Shown: in pieces, positions 1 through 7,769 of the stretch
How positions within the stretch are numbered: position 1 is the stretch's first letter
How the letters are laid out: each line of letters starts with the position of its first letter
NCBI RefSeq assembly: GCF_000424145.1
Contig: NZ_AUJI01000019.1
Coordinates: forward strand, 1 to 64,000
DNA length: 64,000 nucleotides
DNA from: Butyrivibrio sp. AC2005
Lineage (GTDB): Bacteria > Bacillota > Clostridia > Lachnospirales > Lachnospiraceae
Direction: 5' to 3'
The notes under the pieces: model-generated
Database searches by the model: none
What the model saw: only the letters and a program-made list of their open reading frames with translations
Told to the model about the DNA's origin: nothing
Translations under genes and position numbers: made by a program

Positions 1-10
1 TGTTGTCCGG

Positions 11-144
11 CACATTAAATGAGTCCTCAATCTTCACTTTAAATGAGGCTGCATAGGGTGTCAGACAAAGGGTACAGTTAGATTGTTTGACACCTGATTT
101 TCAGATTATATAAATGAAATCATCCCTCACGCACTTTAAATGAG
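11..144. repeat. three direct 13-bp repeats at the transposon left end
   Basis: Copies of CAC(A/T)TTAAATGAG occur at 11-23, 35-47 and 132-144 in the same orientation. The last two are identical over 13 bases. Repeated short sites at an element end are typical of transposases of the TnsB/Mu/TniA type, so these are probable transposase binding sites (inference). TTAAAT-containing sequence also recurs on the right side near 2915 and 2960, but without a clear inverted match. Confidence 0.55.
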
Positions 145-153
145 TGAGGGATG
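121..153 (-). terminator. hairpin just downstream of the transposon ATPase gene
   Basis: A 10-bp perfect stem (CATCCCTCAC at 121-130 with GTGAGGGATG at 144-153) lies immediately past the stop codon of the minus-strand ATPase gene. The third end repeat sits in its loop. There is only a weak T-rich tail on the minus strand, so it may be a terminator, part of the transposon end, or both. Confidence 0.45.
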
Positions 154-158
154 TAATC

Positions 159-962
159 CTAACCAAGTTCGCAGTCATTGACTGCCTGCATGACGATGTC
201 GGTTGTAATGAGATCAGCTTTGGCGCTGTCACCTATAAGGAGGCTGGCGTTACAGTACTTGTTTATGAGACGCGGAGTTCCATCAGCTGCGTTGAGTATT
301 GCTTCTATTGCTGCACCATCAAAGATGGTCTGATTACAGCCAGCACCTTTGAGCTTTTCAGAGATATAGCTGCGGCCTTCTTCCTTTGTCACACCATCAA
401 GGTTGTAGTTCATGACGATTCTCTGCCTGAGGGGTTCATGAATACCAAGCCCGAGTGTGGAATTAAGGTTCGGAAGTCCGGCAAGCAGAATGACTGCTCT
501 GTCCCTGGAATCCATCTCAAAGTTAAAAAGAATCTTGAGATCGTTAAGGATGGTATTGTTGATATAGTTCGCTTCATCAATGATGATCACAGGCGTTTTC
601 CTCTTTTCAACGGACAGGCGTGTGACTTCTTCCTGGATGATCTTGAAATTACTTGGTTTCTTGAATGCAGGCTGGGCGCCAAACTCTGAAACAAGATTTC
701 TGTAGAAATCATTCGGGGTCAGGGTGGAAAGACTTGAATATATAACTTTATACAGCGAGGGATTCAGCGATGATGACCAGTGCCTTATGACAGTTGTCTT
801 GCCTCTACCGGGACTTCCGGTGAGCAGGCCGAATCCTTTGGTCTTGGCCAGGTAGTCAAGGCGGAACAGGGCTTCCCTGTGTTCTGCGGTATCAACGATT
901 ATCTCCCTTGAGTTCTTGATAAATGGGTTAAACTCAAGCCCGTAGCGTGTAAAGTATTCCAT
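159..962 (-). CDS. TniB/ExeA-like AAA ATPase of the transposon
   Basis: A 267-residue AAA-type ATPase. A Walker A motif (GSPGRGKTT, residues 49-57) and a Walker B segment (PVIIIDEAN, about residues 124-132) are visible. In the family, such proteins (TniB, TnsC, MuB and ExeA-like) use ATP to select target DNA and activate the partner transposase. The start codon overlaps the stop of the upstream transposase (ATG at 960-962), indicating translational coupling. The length is normal for the family and the gene looks intact. The role in transposition is inferred from the motif and from adjacency to the DDE enzyme. Confidence 0.85.
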   Translation of the reverse strand: MEYFTRYGLEFNPFIKNSREIIVDTAEHREALFRLDYLAKTKGFGLLTGSPGRGKTTVIRHWSSSLNPSLYKVIYSSLSTLTPNDFYRNLVSEFGAQPAFKKPSNFKIIQEEVTRLSVEKRKTPVIIIDEANYINNTILNDLKILFNFEMDSRDRAVILLAGLPNLNSTLGLGIHEPLRQRIVMNYNLDGVTKEEGRSYISEKLKGAGCNQTIFDGAAIEAILNAADGTPRLINKYCNASLLIGDSAKADLITTDIVMQAVNDCELG

Positions 963-2206
963 CAGTCTTCTCCTCTGCAGATATGTACCTTGTCTCTCTT
1001 AACTTTGGAATTCTCCACTTTGTTTAGGAGACGGATTGGCGTAAGTGTTCCATCGGCTTCAACAATGTAAATTTCGTCAAGCCCTGGAGAATAGCGGAGC
1101 TTGATATGCTGCTTTGAAAAACGGCAGTCCACTTCGTATTCAACCTGGTCTATGGTGATGACATTATCAGCCGAGACTCTTCTCTCGATTTCGAGGAGGA
1201 AGGAGTGGTCTATCTCTTCATCGCTGAGGCGGTGGAAAAGATTTGGTTCTGAGAAGTATCTGTCCTGCGGTGATCTTCCGTTTAAGGAAGAATGTACGGT
1301 CTGATTGTACTTCTGCACATAGGCAAAGAGATTACCTCTGAGTTCATCGAGGGAATGGAAATCCCTGATGTCGAGGCCTGACATCCACTGATCTTTCATG
1401 GTGCGGAACCAGCGCTCGATCTTTGCTTTCTGTGTAGGCGTGTAAGGCTGGTCATAATGGATGACTGAGCCGATGCGGGCGGCAAGGAGTTCCATCTGCT
1501 TGTTCTTGTAGGAACTGCCATTGTCAAAGTTGAACATCTGTGGACGTCCATACTTTGCAACTGCTGATTTTATGACAGACATGAGGTTCACAAAGTTGTC
1601 ATTGAAGAAAACATCTATGCCAACAATGAACCTGCTTGCATCATCGATAAGGGCAATGATATAGACTTTATGCTTCTTACCATCATCGGTCTTGAGATAA
1701 GGGCCAACGCTTGAATCTCCGCACCATACCTCGTTGATGTGTGGGCGCTCGTAACGTCGCATGTCAGGGTTTGTGGTGGTCTTCATTTCAAGTGAGAGCT
1801 GATTGACGTAGCGGTTGACTGTTGATTCTGAAACAGTGCCTACTTTTATGCTTCCGTTATCCTGAAGCTGTCTGTGGATAGATGCTGCGGACATGCGGGG
1901 GTAGTTGGTTTTGAGATATCTGATCTGTTCCTGAAGATCTGCATCCAGCTTTCGGGGCAGACCCTGATCCACACGGCCTGTAGGGATGAGAGCATCAAAA
2001 CCGCCTTTCTTGTAGTTACGGTACCAGCGCTCAATGGTCTGTGGTGCAAAGTGCTTGACCGAGCCATCAGGAGCTAAAACTCCCTTGGCTGAGGCGTCAT
2101 TAAAGAAAGCCGTAAGGGATGAGTAGTCTTCCCAGAGACCTGAAATGATTGGAGAGATAACAGAGTATCTCATAAGAGCAATGTTTTGTTGTTTTTCCTG
2201 ATCCAT
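962..2206 (-). CDS. DDE transposase/integrase with Mu-type C-terminus
   Basis: A 414-residue integrase-core transposase. Residues about 45-140 hold helix-turn-helix DNA-binding segments. The catalytic triad is visible as D164 (WCGDSS), D228 (FNFDNGSS) and E264 (QKAKIERWF), with the D-35-E spacing typical of the rve fold. A beta-rich C-terminal part resembles the Mu transposase C-terminal domain. It would cut and join the element ends. It lies directly upstream of the ATPase, overlapping at the stop/start. A strong GGAGGATCC-type ribosome binding site precedes the ATG at 2206. No frameshift or missing catalytic residue is seen, so the enzyme is probably functional. Confidence 0.9.
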   Translation of the reverse strand: MDQEKQQNIALMRYSVISPIISGLWEDYSSLTAFFNDASAKGVLAPDGSVKHFAPQTIERWYRNYKKGGFDALIPTGRVDQGLPRKLDADLQEQIRYLKTNYPRMSAASIHRQLQDNGSIKVGTVSESTVNRYVNQLSLEMKTTTNPDMRRYERPHINEVWCGDSSVGPYLKTDDGKKHKVYIIALIDDASRFIVGIDVFFNDNFVNLMSVIKSAVAKYGRPQMFNFDNGSSYKNKQMELLAARIGSVIHYDQPYTPTQKAKIERWFRTMKDQWMSGLDIRDFHSLDELRGNLFAYVQKYNQTVHSSLNGRSPQDRYFSEPNLFHRLSDEEIDHSFLLEIERRVSADNVITIDQVEYEVDCRFSKQHIKLRYSPGLDEIYIVEADGTLTPIRLLNKVENSKVKRDKVHICRGED

Positions 2207-2268
2207 GGCGGATCCTCCTTTCGTTTTTTCTTAAGTATATGGAGGATCAGGAGAGAGTTCGTGCCAGG

Positions 2269-2787
2269 TTATGTGGTATTTAGGAAAAGGATATTTGGAG
2301 TACATTTAATCTGCATGAACTGACGCTTGAAGTATTGAAAACAGCTGCTTATAAGGCTTTCGCCATCAACAGAAATACGTTCGGAGATAAGCCGTTGTTT
2401 CCAGTGCTTCAGGTACATCCTGATGATGTATCTAAAGTTGCTCTCGTCAAAAGACAGAGCTGAGGAAAGAGTGATGTTTGAAGGCGTCTCTTTTTCATGA
2501 GCTGTGATTATCTGAAGGTGATCCTGGAATGATATCTGGGAATAAGGAACCATTGATGACAGAAGGAGAGCGTGAGTGCGTCCACACTGATCGCATTTCA
2601 CACGGCAGATCCTGAACATTACTTTTCCATCCTCGGTTTTAACATATCTGTTGTAATAACCATGGACGGATAGGCAGCCTGACTGACCACAAGGGCATTT
2701 GAGCTGATGGAACTGGAGATTGTTTAGGACAGAGTTGTAGAAACCTGGTGTAATCGGATTGTTTTCTTCGACGTAAAGGGTTATCAT
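2269..2787 (-). CDS. DUF6431-like zinc-ribbon protein of the transposon
   Basis: A 172-residue protein. Cysteines in the N-terminal third (CPCGQSGC, then CRVKCDQC) would form a zinc ribbon. A helical part of helix-turn-helix character follows (about residues 100-150). Proteins of this type commonly accompany DDE transposase/ATPase pairs in Lachnospiraceae, which is the basis for the DUF6431 assignment. The exact role is unknown; DNA binding at the element ends is a reasonable guess. The gene is transcribed in the same direction as the transposase, 62 bases upstream of it. The upstream ribosome binding site is weak. Confidence 0.65.
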   Translation of the reverse strand: MITLYVEENNPITPGFYNSVLNNLQFHQLKCPCGQSGCLSVHGYYNRYVKTEDGKVMFRICRVKCDQCGRTHALLLSSMVPYSQISFQDHLQIITAHEKETPSNITLSSALSFDESNFRYIIRMYLKHWKQRLISERISVDGESLISSCFQYFKRQFMQIKCTPNILFLNTT

Positions 2788-2828
2788 TGTCTTGCATGTT
2801 TTCGTACACTTCTGTGTACGGAGTTGCT

Positions 2829-2874
2829 AAGGCAGGATACCAAACTTTGGTCGGGGAGGGATCCTGCCTTTTAT
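2829..2874. terminator. hairpin near the transposon right side
   Basis: Ten-base arms AAGGCAGGAT (2829-2838) and ATCCTGCCTT (2861-2870) are perfectly complementary across a 22-nt loop and are followed by TT on the plus strand. It could block transcription entering the element from outside, or simply be structure within the right end. Confidence 0.4.
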
Positions 2875-3002
2875 TGTCAGTAACTTTCCCATGATAACAC
2901 AAAAGGCATGGCATTAAATAATCTGGTGTATTATGCACCTGAATAAATAAGTCCACACCTTTAAATAAAGTGATTCAAAAACAGAATTTAGAACGCAGGT
3001 AA

Positions 3003-3713
3003 AGTAACAAACAACAATATAGCAATGAGATCTCATTGGCAAAGGCAATTTCTGCTAAAGGTATTTCAAGAGATGATATTTATATTACTGATAAAGTATG
3101 GAATACCAGTAGAGGTTATGAGGCGGTTAAAGAAGCTTGTAAAAAATCATTGAAGAAGCTGAAGACCGATTATATAGATATATACCTTGTCCATTGGCCA
3201 GCTGCAATTAAACATCATAAGGATTGGGAAGAAATAAATGCAGATACATGGAGAGGAATGGAGGCATTATATAAAGATGGTCTTGTAAGAAATATTGGTG
3301 TGTGTAATTTCAAATTACATCATTTAGAGGCATTAGAGAAAACAGCAGAGATAATGCCTTTTATTAATCAGATTGAGATACATCCTGGCTTACCACAGAG
3401 TGAATTAATTGATTATTGTAAAAGCAAGGACATTGTAATTGAGGCATATAGCCCATTAGGAAATGGAAAGATTCTTCAAAATGAAACAATACTAAAAATA
3501 GCAAAGACTAAGAGTGTATCAGCTGCTCAAATATGCTTAAGGTGGGCTATACAAAAAAGTATAATTGTAATTCCCAAAACTGTTAATAAGGAACGATTAC
3601 ATTCCAATATAAATGTCTTTAACTTTGAATTATCTGATAGTGAAATGAAAGCAATTGATAGGATTCCGTATTGTGGGGGAATTGGAATAGATCCTGATGA
3701 GGCTGATTTTTGA
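3003..3713 (+). pseudogene. aldo/keto reductase, N-terminus lost at the transposon boundary
   Basis: The in-frame reading starts after a stop at 3000-3002. Homology to aldo/keto reductases is already running at codon 6 (YSNEISLAK), which corresponds to the catalytic-Tyr YGNE segment. The catalytic Lys (ITDKVWN) and His (VHWP) regions follow, and the C-terminus is intact. A full-length member is about 275 residues, so about 45-50 N-terminal residues, including the first beta-alpha unit and the active-site Asp, are missing. A TTG at 3036 could start a shorter product but would lack the Tyr. The upstream transposon is the obvious cause. Any residual product should be inactive. Confidence 0.8.
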
Positions 3714-3721
3714 TAATAACA

Positions 3722-3751
3722 TTGCGTGAGTGAAGAAAATTATAGTATTAA
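3722..3751 (+). promoter_or_regulatory. candidate promoter for the long glycan operon
   Basis: TTGCGT (3722-3727), an 18-base gap and TATTAA (3746-3751) lie 42 bases before the first gene of the co-directional train. The -10 match is poor, so this is only a candidate. Transcription could instead enter from upstream. Confidence 0.25.
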
Positions 3752-3793
3752 CCGGATAAAGCACGGTAGTTAAGTAGCTTGAGGATACTTTTT

Positions 3794-4222
3794 GTGAATG
3801 AATATAAACTTGATCAAATAGAGATAGGGCTAGAAGCATCATTTAGAAAAACAGTTACGACGGATATGGAAAATGCATTTAGAGAAATATCCGGAGATGA
3901 TAACCCTCTACATAGAGATGATGAATTTACTTTAGCTATAGGAGATGGGAAATTTAGAAAGCATGTAACATTTGGAATGCTAACGGCATCGCTATATTCT
4001 ACGGTGGCAGGTATGTATCTACCAGGGAAATATAGTCTTATTCATAGTATCGATGAATTGTCATTTCTTAGACCGGTATATATTGGTGATGAATTGGAGG
4101 TTACAGGAAAAGTCATAGATAAAAGAGAAGAACTAAAATTGATTGTGCTTAAAGTGGTGATTTGTAATCAATTCAAAGAGGTTGTGTCTAGAGCAAAAAT
4201 GAAAGTGATAGTTTTGAAATAG
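3794..4222 (+). CDS. MaoC-like hotdog-fold dehydratase
   Basis: A 142-residue protein of the MaoC/(R)-specific enoyl-CoA hydratase family. The segment AFREISGDDNPLHRDDEF holds the hydratase signature, with the catalytic Asp and His (D-x-N-P-x-H). Members hydrate or dehydrate acyl-CoA or acyl-ACP thioesters. I chose GTG at 3794 because GAGG at 3781-3784 lies 9 bases upstream; the in-frame TTG at 3779 would overlap that site. It is the first gene of the long glycan train and is followed 22 bases later by an acyl carrier protein. Together they may build a hydroxyacyl or acyl substituent for the glycan (inference). Confidence 0.75.
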   Translation: MNEYKLDQIEIGLEASFRKTVTTDMENAFREISGDDNPLHRDDEFTLAIGDGKFRKHVTFGMLTASLYSTVAGMYLPGKYSLIHSIDELSFLRPVYIGDELEVTGKVIDKREELKLIVLKVVICNQFKEVVSRAKMKVIVLK

Positions 4223-4244
4223 GACACTTCTTGTGGAGGAATTT

Positions 4245-4487
4245 ATGACAAGACAAGATGTATACAAAAGATTAAATAATGTTTTTAGAGAGGTTTTGGA
4301 TGATGAGTCAATCGAGTTGCATGACGAAACTGTTCCGGATGACATAGATGGATGGGATTCGTTCGAACATATAAATCTTATTGTAGGTATAGAAAAAGAA
4401 TTTGCATTTAAAATTCCGGTTGAAAGGGCTGTATTATTAAAAAATGTTGGAGATATGGTTGACGTAATATTGGAAATGGGAAAATAG
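4245..4487 (+). CDS. acyl carrier protein
   Basis: An 80-residue acyl carrier protein. The phosphopantetheine attachment Ser is S39 in GWDSFEHINL, and an acidic helix follows, as in other carrier proteins. ATG at 4245 has a clear GGAGGA site at 4235-4240; an in-frame TTG at 4233 is too close to serve. It is a single-domain carrier outside a fatty-acid operon, next to a MaoC-like enzyme and glycan genes. It therefore probably tethers an acyl group used to modify a sugar or an amino-sugar precursor. It could also serve D-alanylation-like chemistry, but no dlt genes are present. Confidence 0.85.
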   Translation: MTRQDVYKRLNNVFREVLDDESIELHDETVPDDIDGWDSFEHINLIVGIEKEFAFKIPVERAVLLKNVGDMVDVILEMGK

Positions 4488-4521
4488 AAAAAACATTTAG
4501 CACTTATGTTGAGGACGACAG

Positions 4522-5541
4522 ATGACCTTAAAAACTACAAATGATACAGAAATGTTTATTGAAAAAGAAAAGGGGCCATTATACATATATGGAGCGGGTA
4601 AGATTGGTTATAGAGTTGCATGGTTTTTACAAAAATGTGGAATTGAGTTTGAAGGATTTTTAGATATTACCGCAGAAAATTGTGATTATCCACTTAGTGT
4701 CAGGGTTGAAGAGGAGATAATAGATGTATATCCATTAAGTCTTATAAATAAACTGAGTGGAAATGTAAGAGTGATTATTGCTATATCTAAAATTGATTCT
4801 GCAATGAAAAAGCTTTGCGAAATTGGGGGAGAGGCAGAAGTATTATTACTTACTCCATACCACAGAGATGTAATACATGGCGATATTAGAATAAACATAA
4901 ATGCAATGCTGAGCTATTTTCGATCAAAATTAGTAACGGTAGAGATTCCAAGCATTATTTCAAATACGTGCAATGCTGGATTTATATATGAGATGCTAGG
5001 AATAAAGAGTATGGGACGGACATTAGTAAAATCGCCTACTATTGATACGTATATTGAGGCGAATGATTATTTGAAGCTATGTAAAGAGCCAGAAAAATAC
5101 TTACAGACAGAGATGACCTTTTCAAGATACGGAGTATATGAGGGGAGAAAGTGTCCAATAGGAAGAATAAACAATATTGAAGTTATGTTTGTGCATAGCT
5201 TGGATTTTGAAAAATCAATAATTCGTTGGAATTATTTAAGAAAAATAGTTGATTTTAATAATCTGGCATTTGTTATGGAAGAATATTATGGGAGAGAGAC
5301 AATTACTTATAATATAGCAAGTGAACTATGTTCTCTTAAGGAAAAGATAATTCTTCTTATGCGTTCTAAAATGTACAGTGGTCTTCAGGATGCAATGCTT
5401 GTTTCACATTCGAACTTTCATGAGAGAACATTAGTTGTTGAGGATTGGTTTGATTTATTGGGGGTGGATAAATCAGCCTCATGCTTATTAAGTTCATTAT
5501 GTTTAGTGATATATGGCAGAATTCAAACAATGGCGAAATGA
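4522..5541 (+). CDS. Rossmann module fused to DUF1919 exopolysaccharide protein
   Basis: A 339-residue protein. Residues about 19-115 form a Rossmann-like module beginning YIYGAGKIG. From about residue 135 the sequence matches the DUF1919 pattern of exopolysaccharide biosynthesis proteins (PSIISNTCNAGFIYEMLG, then YLKLCKEPEKYL). DUF1919 has no settled biochemical role; it is usually found in surface-polysaccharide loci. Ribosome binding site GAGGAC at 4511-4516. The last 29 bases overlap the next gene in another frame. It is one of 16 proteins here carrying the same kind of module. Confidence 0.7.
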   Translation: MTLKTTNDTEMFIEKEKGPLYIYGAGKIGYRVAWFLQKCGIEFEGFLDITAENCDYPLSVRVEEEIIDVYPLSLINKLSGNVRVIIAISKIDSAMKKLCEIGGEAEVLLLTPYHRDVIHGDIRININAMLSYFRSKLVTVEIPSIISNTCNAGFIYEMLGIKSMGRTLVKSPTIDTYIEANDYLKLCKEPEKYLQTEMTFSRYGVYEGRKCPIGRINNIEVMFVHSLDFEKSIIRWNYLRKIVDFNNLAFVMEEYYGRETITYNIASELCSLKEKIILLMRSKMYSGLQDAMLVSHSNFHERTLVVEDWFDLLGVDKSASCLLSSLCLVIYGRIQTMAK

Positions 5542-6532
5542 AAACAGAACATATTTAAAAGATGTTATTCCACTTGATACACCTTTTAATCTCAAGGTAG
5601 AAGCATCCTCTATATGCAATTTGAAATGTATATACTGTGCTCATTCCAAAAAGGATCATGGAGTGTATGAAGGCAACATGTCTTTGAAACTTATGGATAG
5701 AATTTTAGAGCAATCAAAAGATTTTCCACACAAGTTCAAGGTTATGGAGATGTTCTCATTTGGAGAATCGCTGTGCAATCCTAATCTGGAAAAGATGATA
5801 TGCATGGCTAAAGGGGCGGATGTTGCTGAAAAGATAAATATCACAACAAATGGCTTGCTTATTAATAAGGAACGAGCGGATAAGCTTATTGCTTCCGGAG
5901 TAGACATAATTCGTATATCTTTGCAAGGGATTGATTCGGAAGGATATGAGAAGACTTGTGGAGTTAAGGTTAATTTTGTAAATTTTATCGAAAATCTAAA
6001 GTACCTGTATGATAATCGTGGGAATACTTCAGTCCGCATGAAAATCGCTGATATAGCTATTGCAGATATACCTGATGGACAAAAGAGATTTGAAGAGATA
6101 TTCGGATCTATAGCTGACAGTATTTTTGTAGAAAAGATAATACCAATGTATGCAGATATGGATTATAGTACCATCAACAATAACATATATGATAATGCGA
6201 TCCATGGTCGAGAGAACATAAAGCAAGATGAAATGCATAAGGTATGCAATAGGCCATTTTATAGACTACGTGTTGCAGCAGATGGAAAAGTAACAGCAGC
6301 ATGCTGTGATATCCCTAATGATTTTTATTATGGAAACATTTATGAAGATACCCTGGTAAATATATGGAATGGGGAGAAGAGAAAAGCGCTTCTAATGATG
6401 CAACTTCAGGGGAAGCGATTTGACCATCCTATATGTAAGACTTGCATGATACCAAATGATATAACTACTGAGGCAGATGTACTTGATCCATGGGCGGAAG
6501 AGATACTAATGAAACTATCACCTTCCTATTGA
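5513..6532 (+). CDS. radical SAM protein with SPASM-like C-terminus
   Basis: A 339-residue radical SAM enzyme. The [4Fe-4S] motif is C35-x3-C39-x2-C42 (CNLKCIYC), and TTNG and SLQG segments of the SAM-binding barrel follow. The C-terminus carries further cysteines (VCNRPF, AACCD, CKTC), suggesting a SPASM or twitch auxiliary-cluster domain. Such enzymes perform radical chemistry on sugars, peptides or other substrates. No precursor peptide gene is visible, and the surroundings are glycan genes, so a sugar or nucleotide-sugar substrate is more likely (inference). It starts inside the end of the DUF1919 gene (29-base overlap) with only a weak ribosome binding site. Confidence 0.8.
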   Translation: MAEFKQWRNENRTYLKDVIPLDTPFNLKVEASSICNLKCIYCAHSKKDHGVYEGNMSLKLMDRILEQSKDFPHKFKVMEMFSFGESLCNPNLEKMICMAKGADVAEKINITTNGLLINKERADKLIASGVDIIRISLQGIDSEGYEKTCGVKVNFVNFIENLKYLYDNRGNTSVRMKIADIAIADIPDGQKRFEEIFGSIADSIFVEKIIPMYADMDYSTINNNIYDNAIHGRENIKQDEMHKVCNRPFYRLRVAADGKVTAACCDIPNDFYYGNIYEDTLVNIWNGEKRKALLMMQLQGKRFDHPICKTCMIPNDITTEADVLDPWAEEILMKLSPSY

Positions 6533-6560
6533 TTAGTATATAAGGTATTTGTGAGGAAAT

Positions 6561-7661
6561 ATGAAAAGAATACTGCATATGTTTTTGGGTAATTCCAAGG
6601 GCGGTAGAACACAATATATGTTAAACACATGGCAACACATAGACCATAATAGATTTCATTTTGATTTTTTAACATTGTGTGATGCCTTGGACTATGAACA
6701 AGTGCTATTGAGTACAGGAGCGTATGTCTTTCATATTTCTTGTTATGCAGAAGACAATCCGGAACAATTCAGAAAAGAAATGATGGAGATTTTTCAAAAT
6801 GGATATGATGCTATTCATGTTCATTTTTCATTTTGGAGAGGATTTTTAATTGAGGAGTGTGCAAAAAAAGCACAAATTCCAAAGATTATTTTGCATTCAC
6901 ATAATAATGGAATAAGTATGGTAGCAGATGAACATGAAGTAAAACTATTAGAAAAAGAACATTTTCGTCTTCGCAAACTAATAGATGTTGGTATTGCTAC
7001 CCATTTTCTTGCATGTTCAAAGGTAGCTGCTGAATGGATGTATTCTGATATGATTCCGGTCGACAGAGTCAAAATAGTTAGAAATGGGATTGATATTAAT
7101 AAATTTCGTTATAATGCACAGCTAAGGGATAAAAAGCGTGAGGAATTGGGAGTAAAGGATTATTTTGTTATTGGGTGTATTGCCAAGTTCAATTATCAAA
7201 AGAATCATGATTTTTTGATAGATGTTTTTGCAAAAGTAGAGAAATTAAGGGGGGACATCGTTTTAATTCTTGTAGGAGTTGGAGAATTACAGCCAAAAAT
7301 TGAAGCGAAAGTAAAAGAATTAGGATTGGAAAAGAAAGTTGTTTTTTTAGGAAAAAGAGATGATGTTCCGGAATTGTTGCAGGCTATAGATTTATTTGCA
7401 TTACCGTCAAGATTTGAAGGCTTTGCTCTTGCTTTCATGGAAGCGCAAACTGCTGAATTGCCATGTGTGGTTGGTAATGTACCTGAGGAGAATTGCCTTA
7501 CTGATAGAGCACATAGATTACCGTTGAATGTGGGAACTTGGGTTGATGTTATTGTTGATGAAATTGATAAGAATAGTAGGAATCATGTTTCAAAAGAAAT
7601 TTTAGCATTATATGATATTAAGAAACAAGTTTCTTCATTAGAAGAAATTTATGAAGAGTGA
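6561..7661 (+). CDS. glycosyltransferase family 4 (GT-B)
   Basis: A 366-residue retaining GT4-type glycosyltransferase. The N-terminal domain has a glycine-rich loop (NSKGGRTQYM) and the central part a VRNGID segment. The C-terminal nucleotide-sugar site shows the E-x7-E signature in PSRFEGFALAFMEAQ. The family transfers sugar from NDP-sugars at the cytoplasmic membrane face; the specific donor cannot be read from sequence. ATG at 6561 follows GAGGAA. The gene has no extra Rossmann module, unlike most of its neighbours. Confidence 0.85.
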   Translation: MKRILHMFLGNSKGGRTQYMLNTWQHIDHNRFHFDFLTLCDALDYEQVLLSTGAYVFHISCYAEDNPEQFRKEMMEIFQNGYDAIHVHFSFWRGFLIEECAKKAQIPKIILHSHNNGISMVADEHEVKLLEKEHFRLRKLIDVGIATHFLACSKVAAEWMYSDMIPVDRVKIVRNGIDINKFRYNAQLRDKKREELGVKDYFVIGCIAKFNYQKNHDFLIDVFAKVEKLRGDIVLILVGVGELQPKIEAKVKELGLEKKVVFLGKRDDVPELLQAIDLFALPSRFEGFALAFMEAQTAELPCVVGNVPEENCLTDRAHRLPLNVGTWVDVIVDEIDKNSRNHVSKEILALYDIKKQVSSLEEIYEE

Positions 7662-7744
7662 AAAATTTTTATTTACTATAGTTACACATGGGATTTTCTA
7701 ATAGGTCAGCTAGTGTAATAAGAGATACTTACATTAAGATATGA
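7651..7744 (+). pseudogene. short decayed gene remnant
   Basis: Between the GT4 and DUF115 genes, an ATG at 7651 opens a protein-like reading, MKSEKFLFTIVTHGIF, ending at a stop at 7699. A one-base frame change at 7696/7697 continues as SNRSASVIRDTYIKI before another stop at 7742. The two parts look like one N-terminal region broken by an indel. The original family is not recognised. There is no other candidate gene in this 108-base gap. Confidence 0.4.
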
Positions 7745-7769
7745 AAACATTTGAGATATTGGAAGAAGT

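Larger units (their letters stand above)
1..2990 (-). mobile_element. three-gene DDE transposon (Mu/TniA-TniB-like), boundaries approximate
   Basis: Three minus-strand genes in the order zinc-binding DUF6431-like protein, DDE transposase and TniB/ExeA-like ATPase form a compact transposition unit. The left side carries three direct copies of a 13-mer close to CACTTTAAATGAG, as expected for multi-site transposase binding at Mu/Tn7-type ends. On the right, an aldo/keto reductase begins abruptly without its N-terminus, which places the right boundary near 2960-3005. I could not identify a clean terminal inverted repeat or target duplication, and the left end may lie outside the window. Confidence 0.75.

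Noticed and set aside
11-144. CRISPR-like direct repeats
   Set aside because: Only three 13-base copies with irregular spacing at a transposon end; no array structure or cas genes.
144-689. 181-codon plus-strand reading frame
   Set aside because: It is the antisense shadow of the transposon ATPase gene, which has Walker motifs and coupling to the transposase.
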